A stretch of 64,000 nucleotides of DNA from Candidatus Chloroploca mongolica. GTDB lineage: Bacteria > Chloroflexota > Chloroflexia > Chloroflexales > Chloroflexaceae. A program made the translations under genes and the position numbers. The DNA is taken from positions 20,202-84,201 of the forward strand of contig NZ_SIJK02000001.1 in assembly GCF_004762035.2 (NCBI RefSeq), in the 5' to 3' direction. Shown in pieces: positions 26,315 to 34,655 of this stretch (position 1 is the first letter of the stretch; each line of letters starts with the position of its first letter). Below the pieces are notes generated by a model. That model worked only from the letters and a program-made list of their open reading frames with translations. It did no database searches and had not been told where the DNA came from.

Positions 26315-27655
26315 TTACCGGCGGGCGAGATTGGCCGCGACCAAGACGGGGTCCCAGACCGGCGCAAAGGGTGGGGCATAACTCAGGTCAAGTTCACTGA
26401 GCTCGTCAACCGTCCAGCCTCCGTGGAGGGCGGCGGCGATGACATCAATGCGTTTAGCGACGCCCTCACTTCCGGCCATCTGCCCACCGAGCAGGCGACG
26501 GGTTTCGGCCTCATAGACCAGTTTGACATGGATCGGCTGGTGGCCAGGCATATAGTGGGCGCGTGAACTCGCCGTCGCGCTGACCGCCTCAACGATGTAG
26601 CCCTCGGCGCGGGCACGGGCCTCCGAGAGCCCACTGCTAGCGGCTTCATAGTCAAAGGCCTTGACCACGGCCGTACCAACGATGCCCTTGAAGGTCGCAT
26701 TGCCCCCGCCGACATTTTCGCCAGCGACGCGGCCTTGCTTGTTCGCCGTTGTTCCGAGAGGGATCCAGGCAGGGCGCCCAGTTACGCGATGCAACGCCTC
26801 GGCGACATCGCCGGCGGCCCAGATCCCCGGTATATTGGTGCGCTGGTGATCATCGACCGCAATCGCCCCGGTTGGCCCGAGGGCAATGCCAGCCTCGCGG
26901 GCGAGGCCAACGCCGGGCCTGATCCCGACTGACAAAATGACAATATCGGCAGGAATATGCTGCCCACCGGCGATGACCTCGCGGACGCCGTTGGTATCGC
27001 CGGCGAACCCTTCAACCGCGTGTTCTAACCAGACCGAGACATGCTGGCGTTCGAGTTCAGCCTGAACGTGGGCGGCGATCTCCTTGTCGAGATTCGGCAA
27101 CACCTGGGGCAACCGTTCGATCAAGGCGAGCCCGATGCCATAGGCGGCAAGGGCCTCGGCCATTTCGAGGCCAATATAGCCACCACCGACAATCACGCCA
27201 CGTTGCGGCTTCTTCGTCTCGATCCATTCCCGGATCGCCAGGGCGTCCTCGACCGTACGCAGGGTAAAAATACCGGGCAGATCAAGTCCAGGAAGCGGTG
27301 GGCGAATTGAAGCCCCTCCGGTCGTCAGAACGAGTTGATCCCACTGATCGCGGAATTCGCTGCCATCGGGGCGGCGTACCAGGACGCTCTTGGTAGCTGG
27401 ATCAACCGCGAGCACCTCGTGACCGATGTGAACCTTGATGCCCTGTTTGGCAAATTGCTCGGGGGTACGCACCACAACATCACGCACCTGAGGGATTTCG
27501 CCTTTGATCGCATAGGGAAAGCCGCATGCCCCATAACTCACGTAGCCTGAGCGTTCATACACAACAAGTTCAAGCTCTGAATTCATCCGGCGCGCTTTTG
27601 AGGCTGCACTCATTCCGGCAGCGACACCGCCTACCACAATTACACGTTCACCCAT
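26315..27655 (-). CDS. CoA-disulfide reductase-like FAD/NAD(P)H oxidoreductase
   Basis: 446 aa. Family members reduce CoA disulfide, persulfides, NADH-linked O2 or polysulfide through one active cysteine. Visible: N-terminal FAD motif VIVVGGVAAGMSAASKA, redox cysteine C44 in SYGACGFPY, NAD(P) motif GVIVGGGYIGLEMAEAL, FAD-binding IWAAGDVAE, and the C-terminal dimer domain. AAGGAG lies upstream of the ATG. No rhodanese domain is fused. Because it lies beside an Hdr-type operon, a role in thiol or polysulfide metabolism is attractive but unproven. Confidence 0.88.
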   Translation of the reverse strand: MGERVIVVGGVAAGMSAASKARRMNSELELVVYERSGYVSYGACGFPYAIKGEIPQVRDVVVRTPEQFAKQGIKVHIGHEVLAVDPATKSVLVRRPDGSEFRDQWDQLVLTTGGASIRPPLPGLDLPGIFTLRTVEDALAIREWIETKKPQRGVIVGGGYIGLEMAEALAAYGIGLALIERLPQVLPNLDKEIAAHVQAELERQHVSVWLEHAVEGFAGDTNGVREVIAGGQHIPADIVILSVGIRPGVGLAREAGIALGPTGAIAVDDHQRTNIPGIWAAGDVAEALHRVTGRPAWIPLGTTANKQGRVAGENVGGGNATFKGIVGTAVVKAFDYEAASSGLSEARARAEGYIVEAVSATASSRAHYMPGHQPIHVKLVYEAETRRLLGGQMAGSEGVAKRIDVIAAALHGGWTVDELSELDLSYAPPFAPVWDPVLVAANLARR

Positions 27656-27674
27656 ACCAAACTCCTTTTTTTCC

Positions 27675-27703
27675 TTGACAAATGCGGGCTCATCTCGTTA
27701 TAG
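27675..27703 (+). promoter_or_regulatory. Consensus sigma-70 promoter
   Basis: TTGACA (27675-27680), 17 nt, TTATAG (27698-27703). It points toward trhA, which starts 288 nt downstream. The 27656-27990 spacer otherwise holds the hairpin at 27751 and a possible short ORF. Confidence 0.7.
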
Positions 27704-27750
27704 TTCTCTTCATTGTGTTTGGCTACCGTACGAACAAGAAACGCTCTGAT

Positions 27751-27791
27751 GCTAGCACAAACGGCCAGTTGCGCTGGCCGTTTGTGCCAGC
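27751..27791. terminator. Hairpin of the GGCCAG-core family
   Basis: Eighteen-bp arms (GCTAGCACAAACGGCCAG / CTGGCCGTTTGTGCCAGC) pair with one mismatch around TTGCG. It lies between the promoter at 27675 and trhA, so it would act as an attenuator if that promoter serves trhA. Confidence 0.55.
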
Positions 27792-27925
27792 ACTCTATGC
27801 TTAGATGCAGTGGCAAGCCAAAAGGTTTGCCTCTCTCGCAGGAATTATACTCTATGCACCATCAATCTCGCTCAGCGAGCGCCGTTGTACGCGTTTAGCC
27901 CAAGGAGGTGCCCTCATTCGTTTGC

Positions 27926-28009
27926 ATGGATGTCGGACTGGATAGCGTTGGCACAGGATCAGGCGTATACCACAAGGAGGTGGCTCCACTATGCTCATGC
28001 TCGATTTGA
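27926..28009 (+). CDS. Possible 27-residue leader ORF overlapping trhA
   Basis: The ATG at 27926 follows AAGGAGGTG (27902-27910) by 15 nt, longer than ideal. The frame encodes a short glycine/serine-rich peptide and ends inside the first codons of trhA (overlap 19 nt). A second AAGGAGGTG inside it serves trhA. It could be a translational-coupling peptide or a chance ORF. Confidence 0.25.
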   Translation: MDVGLDSVGTGSGVYHKEVAPLCSCSI

Positions 28010-28635
28010 AACATCAGCCGGAAGAGGTCGCAAACACGCTGACTCATGGTCTTGGGGCGATTGCGGGTGCCATTGGGGGCATTATCATCGTCGCTTTAGC
28101 GGCCCGCTCGGCGGACGTCTGGCAAGTAACGGGTGCGGTTGTCTACAGCCTCGCCCTGGTGTTGCTCTACGCTGCTTCGACGTTGTTTCATTGGGAGCAG
28201 GATAGCCGGATCAAGCGTCGGCTCGAAATTTTGGATCACTGTGCGATCTATGTCTTGATTGCGGGAACGTATACGCCCTTTCTGCTCGTAACGCTGCGGG
28301 ATAGCATCGGTCCGGTGCTGCTCGCGGTCATCTGGACGCTGGCTGTAGCGGGGATTATCTTCAAACTGATCTTCAAGACCCGCTTTCGTCTGACCTCAAC
28401 TTTGCTCTACATTGCGATGGGTTGGCTGATCGTTGTTGCGGCCGGACCAATGATCAATGCGCTGCCACTCTCGGTGCTCTTTTTCTTGCTCTTCGGTGGC
28501 ATCGCATATACGGTTGGTACCTACTTCTTCTGTAATGAACGCCTACCCTACACCCATGCGATCTGGCACATCTTTGTGCTGGTTGGAAGTGTCTTTCATT
28601 TTGTCGCCGTCGCGACGCAGGTGGTGCCGAGTTAG
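27991..28635 (+). CDS. trhA: Hemolysin III / TrhA-like PAQR membrane protein
   Basis: 214 aa with seven hydrophobic segments. PAQR-type signatures include NTLTHGLGAIAG near the N-terminus, ASTLFHWEQD, LDHCAIYVLIAGTYTPF and the C-terminal YTHAIWHIFVLVGSVFHF. The three metal-ligand histidines and the aspartate of the family are present. Bacterial relatives affect membrane energetics and lipid homeostasis; haemolytic activity has been shown for only a few. AAGGAGGTG precedes the start. It is a single gene ended by the hairpin at 28651. Confidence 0.9.
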   Translation: MLMLDLKHQPEEVANTLTHGLGAIAGAIGGIIIVALAARSADVWQVTGAVVYSLALVLLYAASTLFHWEQDSRIKRRLEILDHCAIYVLIAGTYTPFLLVTLRDSIGPVLLAVIWTLAVAGIIFKLIFKTRFRLTSTLLYIAMGWLIVVAAGPMINALPLSVLFFLLFGGIAYTVGTYFFCNERLPYTHAIWHIFVLVGSVFHFVAVATQVVPS

Positions 28636-28650
28636 AGGGTTTTCGCTCGC

Positions 28651-28693
28651 GTTCGTTTCGTTTTGGCGGCACAGCCGCCAAAACGAAACGAAC
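28651..28693. terminator. Perfect 20-bp hairpin between convergent genes
   Basis: Arms GTTCGTTTCGTTTTGGCGGC and complement, ACA loop. The T-rich and A-rich arms allow use from both sides. Confidence 0.75.
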
Positions 28694-28703
28694 CAAAAAC
28701 GCA

Positions 28704-30452
28704 TTATCGACAGATCAAGACGGGAAGTTGGCTCTGGCGCAAGACGTGATCCACCGTGCTGCCGATGACAATCTCGACTTCAGGGCGAACACTGTAGCCC
28801 CCAATGAAGATCAGGTTCGACCTGTGTTCATTCGCCGCACGGAGGATCGCTTCGGCAGCGGGGTGGCGGTCGATGACATAGCCCGCTTGAATGCCACGCT
28901 CTTCGAGATAGGCCTGCGCTTTGCCGATCGTTAGCCGCAGGTCATCGTTGGCTTCACGGGCCGTGACGACAACGAGCGAGAGTTGGTCGCGCAGCGCAAG
29001 ATAGGCGGCAAGCATCAGGGCTTCATCGGCGCGCGGGCTGCCATCGTAGGCCACCAACCCGCGATTGAGGGGCGAAATATCGTCGGGAACCGTCAGCACT
29101 GGCTGCGGTGAGCGTTGAATCAGATCGCGTAACCCCGAGCGCATGCGGCCAAAGGGCTCGTCAGGGGTGGGATGGGCGAGGCTCATTACCACCAAATCGG
29201 CCCAGCGCGCGCGGGCGCAGATCTGCCGGGCGATGATACCGTGATCGACCACGAGTTTGCCAACGAGACCCTCTTCGGCGCAGCGTTGTTCAAAACGGTC
29301 GCGTATGCTCGCGATGGTGCGATCATCTGGTACTTCGTGATCCGGCGGGATCACGTGCAGGCCATACAATGACCCCCCGTCACGATGGGCGACGACGAGG
29401 GCCTGTTCGAGGGCGCGCCAACTCTCGGCCTCGCCATTGATTGGCACCAGGATAGTATGAAAGAGCTGCTTCGTGCGTTCGTCGGCCAGGCGTTGTCGCC
29501 GCCAGACGCCCGGTGGTGGCCCGTCGCGCATCTTTTCAGGCACAAAGGTCTTGACGAGGCGTTCACGCGCACGGGCAAAGATATGCCTGGGGCGTTGCCC
29601 GCGTTGACGAGTCAGATCGGCGGCAGCGGCGTTCAGGCCTACGGACCAGCCTACACTTGACTCGAGCGCCTGCTGATGACGGGCAATCCAGACATAGAGG
29701 TCAGTCTCGCTCCGTCCTGGAAAGTCACGCAATAGGCCGCGACTCTCAATCAGATCAATCGCTGGCAGATAGATCCGCTCGTACCACGAAATGGCGGCCT
29801 CTTCGAGCGTTGGCGCGGTTTCTGTCCGCAACGCGGTGCGATGGCGTTCCTGTTCAATCTGCGCGGCAATCAGTTGATAGGCCCCTGGCGCACTCACCCG
29901 CAGATCAAGTTCTGGATAGACCATATCCAGACGGGTTGCCTCCATCAACTTGGTATATTCACTCGCAATAATCAGATCATCGGGCGTCACATCGGGGGTG
30001 AGCATCACCCGCGAGGGCACCTCGGTGACGTGGGCGAGCAGATGGTCAATGCCAAGCTCGCGGGCCACCGAGACCCGGTGATTACCGTCTTTGACAAAAT
30101 AGACGCCGCCAAGCTCATAGACATCAATCGGGGGCAAGAGTTTGCCTTCACCCATAGCCGCTCGGACATTGGCCCAGCGCGTTTCGTGGGAATGCTGGCG
30201 CGGCAAAAAGTGACGCGTAAAATCGTGGTAGCGTCCAACACTACCGACAATCGCCTCGATGGGGATTTCACGCAGGCCGCGTACAGCCCAGCCCTGTTCC
30301 CCGATGCGGCGATGGACCTCTTCGAAGTCAAGGAGATCGTCTGGCTCACCCGTCATCCAGGCCAGCAAATCATCAACTAGGGCACGGCGCCGTGCCCGCC
30401 GAAACTCCTCAATCGCGGCCAGTCGCTGCTGTTCGCGCTCCTCCAGTCCCAT
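28704..30452 (-). CDS. ParB-like domain fused to two universal stress protein domains
   Basis: 582 aa from the ATG at 30452 (AGAGAGG upstream). Residues about 45-165 form a ParB/sulfiredoxin-like domain, with IPIEAIVGSVGRYHDF, LLPPIDVYELGGVYFVKDGN and the HR of GNHRVSVARELGI. A helical linker (about 170-330) follows. Then come two UspA domains: HTILVPINGEAESWRALEQA (about 335-465) and GLVAYDGSPRADEALMLAAY (about 470-582), the second ending with IVIGSTVDHVLRQSQLPVLI. The second has a GG...GST-type ATP loop; the first is more degenerate. ParB-like folds can hydrolyse CTP or ATP, so a nucleotide-gated stress sensor is possible. It is monocistronic. The function is unknown. Confidence 0.8.
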   Translation of the reverse strand: MGLEEREQQRLAAIEEFRRARRRALVDDLLAWMTGEPDDLLDFEEVHRRIGEQGWAVRGLREIPIEAIVGSVGRYHDFTRHFLPRQHSHETRWANVRAAMGEGKLLPPIDVYELGGVYFVKDGNHRVSVARELGIDHLLAHVTEVPSRVMLTPDVTPDDLIIASEYTKLMEATRLDMVYPELDLRVSAPGAYQLIAAQIEQERHRTALRTETAPTLEEAAISWYERIYLPAIDLIESRGLLRDFPGRSETDLYVWIARHQQALESSVGWSVGLNAAAADLTRQRGQRPRHIFARARERLVKTFVPEKMRDGPPPGVWRRQRLADERTKQLFHTILVPINGEAESWRALEQALVVAHRDGGSLYGLHVIPPDHEVPDDRTIASIRDRFEQRCAEEGLVGKLVVDHGIIARQICARARWADLVVMSLAHPTPDEPFGRMRSGLRDLIQRSPQPVLTVPDDISPLNRGLVAYDGSPRADEALMLAAYLALRDQLSLVVVTAREANDDLRLTIGKAQAYLEERGIQAGYVIDRHPAAEAILRAANEHRSNLIFIGGYSVRPEVEIVIGSTVDHVLRQSQLPVLICR

Positions 30453-30772
30453 GCTCAACCTCTCTTGACAGATTCTTCACTGAATCTGGCACTCTGCGTT
30501 ATACTATAGCCAGACGCCGGGCGACCTTGCCTGAGCGCTGGCACGCGCTTGTTATTCTAGTAGCATGATACACGGTTCGTGCAACCATTCAAGCTCCACA
30601 CGTTCTGGTTTCCCATGTGGCAAAAAGATGCGAATCAGTGTAGTATCCTAAGCAGTGAAATGTATGCCCATCACCGACGAAACGGTAACCATCGGATGAA
30701 CAGTATGTATCATAGGCATAGCCCTGGCGTGGGGAAGAGCAGGTGCCTATGACAGGAGGAGCAGGTACGCCC
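30453..30772. other. Divergent intergenic region, no gene seen
   Basis: This 320-nt spacer separates the ParB-USP gene from the V4R gene. TTATACTATAG at about 30500 resembles a -10 for rightward transcription, but no matching -35 is convincing. A GTG in frame with the V4R gene lies at 30743. Confidence 0.4.
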
Positions 30773-31405
30773 ATGAGCAACATCGACCAATTTCGCGGCC
30801 TCACCTTCATGAATAAGATTGGCTATCTCTATTACCTCTCGCTTGAAGAAGTGATGGGAGCCAACGGAGTGAAGGCCGTCCTTCGTCTAGGCAATCAACC
30901 GCAGTATCTCGATGCCTACCCGCCGAGTGATTTCAAACGGGCGTATCCCTTTGAGGCACAGGCCGCGACGTCGCAAGCGCTCCATACGATGTATGGCCCG
31001 CGTGGTGCCCGTGGCCTCGAGTTGCGTGCCGGTCGGGTTGCCTTCAATCTTGGCCTCAGAGAGTTTGGTCCTCTGCTCAGCGTCTCCGATCTCGCGATGA
31101 AACTGATGCCTCCTTCAATGAAGCTGAAGATCATCCTGAATGCGGTGACCCAGGTTTTTGATCGTTTTACCGATCTTAGACCGCATATCAAAGAGGAAAA
31201 GACCGAGTTTATCTATCACATTACCCAGTGCTCGAACTGCATTGCCCGTGATCCTGCACCGAATTTTTATCTTGCCCGTGGCATTCTCGAAGAGTCGGCG
31301 GCCTGGGCGAGTGGCGGCAAGCGCTTTCAGGTTGAACAGTGTACCTGTATGGGCCAGGGCGCAGAAACATGTGCCTTTAAAATTGGTAAAGAACCACTCA
31401 CGTAA
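30773..31405 (+). CDS. V4R (4-vinyl reductase) domain protein
   Basis: 210 aa from the ATG at 30773 (AGGAGGAG about 11 nt upstream); GTG at 30743 is the alternative. V4R domains bind hydrophobic ligands and occur in BchJ, which takes part in bacteriochlorophyll synthesis, and in transcription regulators. The conserved C-terminal cysteines are seen in TQCSNCIARD and EQCTCMGQGAETCAFKIG; they may hold a metal. The N-terminal part is not recognised. AOR lies downstream on the same strand with its own promoter. A pigment-related role fits a phototroph, but this copy is not in a bch cluster. Confidence 0.75.
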   Translation: MSNIDQFRGLTFMNKIGYLYYLSLEEVMGANGVKAVLRLGNQPQYLDAYPPSDFKRAYPFEAQAATSQALHTMYGPRGARGLELRAGRVAFNLGLREFGPLLSVSDLAMKLMPPSMKLKIILNAVTQVFDRFTDLRPHIKEEKTEFIYHITQCSNCIARDPAPNFYLARGILEESAAWASGGKRFQVEQCTCMGQGAETCAFKIGKEPLT

Positions 31406-31410
31406 TTGTA

Positions 31411-31440
31411 TTGACAACCCTGGCTTGCATAAGGCATAAT
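31411..31440 (+). promoter_or_regulatory. Consensus promoter of the aldehyde oxidoreductase gene with long leader
   Basis: TTGACA (31411-31416), 18 nt, CATAAT (31435-31440). Transcription would begin near 31447, giving a 5' leader of about 210 nt before the ATG at 31657. No Moco/Tuco-type riboswitch was recognised in the leader, but its length leaves room for regulation. The gene itself has AAGGAGG as ribosome site. Confidence 0.7.
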
Positions 31441-31656
31441 TAGCACTACACGCGAAGTATTATCGTCTGGCCCTGTCGTATCCTGAAGATTCCTGTTGTG
31501 TTGGGAAAGGCGACCAGTCTTGCTGACATGGTCTCCTGTTCCAACGCCGGGTTGTTCGGGCCGCTTACAGTTTGCCGTAGATGAAAGCGCGTTTGGCATG
31601 ATGTAACTGATAGCGTGGTTGCTGTCACCTAGTTACAAGATTCAAGGAGGAATTGT

Positions 31657-33471
31657 ATGCTTGGAGGGTTTGCCAATCGGATCGCCCACGTTGACCTCAC
31701 GAATCGTACCGTTGAATATCGCGCCATCCCCGATGACTGGGCTCGCCTCTATATCGGTGCGCGTGGCCTCGCTGTCCGCTATCTGTTTGAGAATGGTCCC
31801 CAGGTTGAGCCGTTTAGCCCCGAGAATATGCTCTGCTTTATGAATGGGCCGCTCACTGGTACCGATGCGAATATGAGCGGGCGTCAGGCCGTGGTGACCA
31901 AGTCGCCACTCACTGGCACCGTGACCGATAGCCATATCGGTGGCTGGTCAGCCGCCCGGATGCGCTGGGCGGGTTTTGATGGCCTGGTGATTACCGGCAA
32001 GGCCGATGCTCCTGTCTATCTCTATCTGGAGAACGGTGAGGTTTCGATCCGCGATGCCAGCGATCTCTGGGGCAAGGGTATTCACACGGTGATCCCGATG
32101 CTCAAGGAGCGGTACGGTGAGAAGGATCTGAGTGTGATGGCGATCGGCCAGTCAGGTGAGAATCTGATCCGCTATGCTGGATGGGTCAATGAGAATGACC
32201 GCGCTGCCGGTCGCGGTGGTACCGGTGCGGTCGGTGGTAGCAAGCATCTCAAGGCTATTGTGATCAAGGCTGCGCGGGCAATTCCCAAGGCCGATGATCG
32301 CGAGGCCTGGAAACTCGCCCATAAGCGTGCGCTCGCAACGATTATGGACGAGAAGAATATTACGAGCCCCCGCAAGGGTGGTCTTTCGGTCTATGGTACC
32401 AATGTGTTGATGAATATCACCAATACAATCGGTGCCTTGCCGGCTTTTAATAGCCAGAAAACTTCCTTTGGCAACCGTGCCGAATTGATCAGCGGTGAGT
32501 ATGTCAATGACAATATTCTCGTTGATAATCCCACTTGCCACGCCTGCCCGGTTGCCTGCAAGAAAGAGGTTGAGATCAAGGAAGGTCCGTGGAAGGGCCT
32601 GCGCATGGAGAGTGTCGAGTATGAGCCGGCCTGGGCCGTCGGTGCTAACTGTGGCCTCGATGATATCAATACGGTCGCCAAGTTGATCGATCTCTGCAAT
32701 GACCACGGGATGGATCCGATTGAGCTCGGCAATGTCTTTTCGTGTTATATGGAGTGTTGCGAGCGTGGCTATGCCAATGGCGGCGGCCCGCTGCTTTGGG
32801 GCGACGCGATGGCGATGGTCGAGATGACGACGAAGATTGCGCTGCGTGACGGTGTCGGCGACATTCTCGCCGAGGGCACCGCCCGCGTGGCCGCCCACTA
32901 CAACCATCCCGAGCTGAGCATGACGGTCAAAGGCCAGGCCATTCCTGCCTATGACCCCCGTGGGCTCAAGGGCATGGGCATTGCCTATGCGACGAGCAAC
33001 CGTGGTGCCTGTCACCTCCGCGCCTATACGCCCGCCAGTGAGCTTGGCGTTATTCCGCTCAAGACCGATCCGCTGGCATGGAAGGGCAAGGGTGAACTCA
33101 CCAAGCTGTTCCAGGATCTGCACGCCTTCTCGGATAGCCTCGATCTCTGCAAGTTCAGTGCGTTTGCGGAAGGTGCCGAAGAGTATGCCGCCCAGTATTC
33201 GGCCTATGTCGGGGTTCCGTTCACGGTCGAGGATGTGCTCGTCGCTGGCGAGCGCATCTATAACCTCGAACGCCGCTTTAATAACCTCGCCGGAATCGCC
33301 GAGGGCAGCGACTATCTGCCTGATCGCTTCACGAAAGAGCCGTCGACCTCGCCTGGTTCCGAAGGCCATGTCTGCGAGCTTGATCTGATGCTTGAAGAGT
33401 ACTATACCGCCCGTGGCTGGGTCAATGGCGTGGTGCCCGAGGCCAAGCTGCACGAGTTGCAGGTCGTCTAA
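31657..33471 (+). CDS. aor: Tungsten-containing aldehyde:ferredoxin oxidoreductase
   Basis: 604 aa. AOR oxidises aldehydes to acids with reduction of ferredoxin, using bis-pterin tungsten. Family features: an N-terminal beta domain (GGFANRIAHVDLTNR), pterin-contact regions (TGTVTDSHIGGWSAARMRWA; AAGRGGTGAVGGSKHLKAI), [4Fe-4S] ligands C294, C297 and C301 (CHACPVAC) with the fourth cysteine in SLDLCKF (about 505), and ESVEYEPAWAVGANCG. The length is typical of AOR/FOR. It is transcribed alone from a good promoter. A convergent MoaD-like gene pair may supply the pterin. The reduced ferredoxin could exchange with the nearby Hdr-Mvh module. Confidence 0.94.
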   Translation: MLGGFANRIAHVDLTNRTVEYRAIPDDWARLYIGARGLAVRYLFENGPQVEPFSPENMLCFMNGPLTGTDANMSGRQAVVTKSPLTGTVTDSHIGGWSAARMRWAGFDGLVITGKADAPVYLYLENGEVSIRDASDLWGKGIHTVIPMLKERYGEKDLSVMAIGQSGENLIRYAGWVNENDRAAGRGGTGAVGGSKHLKAIVIKAARAIPKADDREAWKLAHKRALATIMDEKNITSPRKGGLSVYGTNVLMNITNTIGALPAFNSQKTSFGNRAELISGEYVNDNILVDNPTCHACPVACKKEVEIKEGPWKGLRMESVEYEPAWAVGANCGLDDINTVAKLIDLCNDHGMDPIELGNVFSCYMECCERGYANGGGPLLWGDAMAMVEMTTKIALRDGVGDILAEGTARVAAHYNHPELSMTVKGQAIPAYDPRGLKGMGIAYATSNRGACHLRAYTPASELGVIPLKTDPLAWKGKGELTKLFQDLHAFSDSLDLCKFSAFAEGAEEYAAQYSAYVGVPFTVEDVLVAGERIYNLERRFNNLAGIAEGSDYLPDRFTKEPSTSPGSEGHVCELDLMLEEYYTARGWVNGVVPEAKLHELQVV

Positions 33472-33480
33472 GCCTTCTGC

Positions 33481-33537
33481 GTATGCTCACATGACAAAAC
33501 GGCCAGCAACGCTGGCCGTTTTGTCATGTGAGCATAC
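33481..33537. terminator. 57-nt perfect palindrome after aor
   Basis: Twenty-seven-bp perfect arms (GTATGCTCACATGACAAAAC... with core ACGGCCAGC) around an AAC loop. It lies 9 nt after the aor stop. It is the longest of the GGCCAGC-N3-GCTGGCC hairpins in the window. Confidence 0.85.
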
Positions 33538-33569
33538 GGTTTCAGGGCGCTTGCTCGTTTACGCTCAGC

Positions 33570-33621
33570 GGAGTGCCGACTTCAGTCGGCTGAGCGGGAA
33601 GCCGACTGAAGTCGGCACTCC
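33570..33621. repeat. GTGCCGACTTCAGTCGGC palindrome
   Basis: A hairpin with the usual GGAGTGCCGACTTCAGTCGG / CCGACTGAAGTCGGCACTCC arms, lying back to back with the terminator at 33481, between convergent aor and the MoaD unit. Confidence 0.8.
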
Positions 33622-33656
33622 GCGTCGAGGGTAGCGCCGAAGCTGCTTTGCGCTGC

Positions 33657-33923
33657 TTATCCTCCGCCGCGGGTCTGGAGTTTCACTGTCAGGCCCTCGC
33701 GGATCGGTTGCAGGGCGTTGATATCGCCTTCAAACGCGATGTAGACCTGCCCGATACGGAGCGAACCTACCTCGTAGTCATGCAGTTGCGTCAAGTAGGC
33801 ATACCAGTCTGGGCCACGCACGGCGTAATCGCCTTCCAGCGTGCCTCCAAGCTCTTCGAGATATGCACGCAAGAGCCAAAGGGGGACGGCCCGAATTGGT
33901 TCGTCGAAATTGATCGTATTCAT
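33657..33923 (-). CDS. Small protein of unknown function paired with MoaD
   Basis: 88 aa: begins MNTINFDEPIRAVPLWLL, is acidic overall and ends KLQTRGGG. The ATG overlaps the moaD stop (TAATG), so translation is coupled. It may correspond to the small domain (DUF1952-like) that some MoaD-related proteins carry at their C-terminus, here as a separate gene; this is recalled, not tested. The tail GGG looks like a ubiquitin-like glycine end but lacks the beta-grasp pattern. Confidence 0.6.
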   Translation of the reverse strand: MNTINFDEPIRAVPLWLLRAYLEELGGTLEGDYAVRGPDWYAYLTQLHDYEVGSLRIGQVYIAFEGDINALQPIREGLTVKLQTRGGG

Positions 33924-34201
33924 TATCCTCCTGCCACCGCCGGAAAGACATCAATGACATCTTCGGCGGTGATTGTTGCCTCCATGCCCCCGTCGCGGTA
34001 TGGTGCATCGCGACCGTTAATAAAGACATGCACATGTTGATAGAGTTCGCCATGCTCATCGAGCAGTTGTTCGCGCAGGGGCGGCCATTGCTCCACGAGG
34101 CTGGTGACTAGTTCGCGTACGGTGACACCCTCCTCAAGCGGTAGTTCCACCGTACGCCCCCCCACGATTGGACGTAGCGTTGCGTAGAAGTTAATTTTCA
34201 T
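33923..34201 (-). CDS. moaD: MoaD/ThiS-like sulfur carrier
   Basis: 92 aa from the ATG at 34201 with GGAGG 8 nt upstream; longer upstream frames have no ribosome site. It has a beta-grasp sequence, MKINFYATLRPIVGGRTVEL, VFINGRDAPYRDG, and ends VFPAVAGG. The terminal Gly-Gly would be adenylated and thiocarboxylated by a MoeB/ThiF-type enzyme and deliver sulfur to molybdopterin. Its place beside aor suggests supply of tungstopterin. The GGAGGA coding for the last two glycines also forms the Shine-Dalgarno of the next gene. Confidence 0.85.
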   Translation of the reverse strand: MKINFYATLRPIVGGRTVELPLEEGVTVRELVTSLVEQWPPLREQLLDEHGELYQHVHVFINGRDAPYRDGGMEATITAEDVIDVFPAVAGG

Positions 34202-34250
34202 GGTATGCCTCCGGCTGGGAGTTTCGTTGATACTTGGCAAAACATTGCCC

Positions 34251-34592
34251 TCAGGCAGACGAAGGTGCCGCAGCCACGACGGCTGCCACCAGTTTGGCAA
34301 GTTCCTCTTCCCAGAGGTGCCGAACGGGATCGGTCATGGTGCGTCCGTGTGTATTGATCCGGAAGATGACGGCCATCACGGCGGTTTCGGGTTGTTGTGG
34401 CCGAACCTCCACCTCGACGGCGACTGACCACTGGTCGAGTGATGGCTCTAGCTCGGTAAACTGGCGCTGGTCGCGGACAAAGCCGTTCCCCCACCATTTG
34501 CGCCGATAGCCCGCGTTGCGCAGATACGCAACGGCCCGTTGATAGGCCACGGGCGCAGGCATGGGCAATTCACGGATGGTGTGGAGTTCCAT
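34251..34592 (-). CDS. Hypothetical protein upstream of moaD
   Basis: 113 aa starting MELHTIRELPMPAPVAY. No family recognised. It has a Trp-rich middle (RRKWWGNGFVRDQ) and an amphipathic C-terminal helix (WEEELAKLVAAVVAAAP). It lies 49 nt before moaD on the same strand and is probably first gene of a three-gene unit convergent with aor. Codon use matches its neighbours, so it is likely real. The Shine-Dalgarno is weak. Confidence 0.6.
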   Translation of the reverse strand: MELHTIRELPMPAPVAYQRAVAYLRNAGYRRKWWGNGFVRDQRQFTELEPSLDQWSVAVEVEVRPQQPETAVMAVIFRINTHGRTMTDPVRHLWEEELAKLVAAVVAAAPSSA

Positions 34593-34655
34593 CGGACGGT
34601 CTTTTCTGGTACTATCCTATCCTACCTGTGTATTATACCTGGATCTCTCACATAT

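Noticed and set aside
31441..31656. Moco/Tuco riboswitch in the aor leader
   Set aside because: The leader is long but I could not match the conserved elements; only a covariance search could decide.
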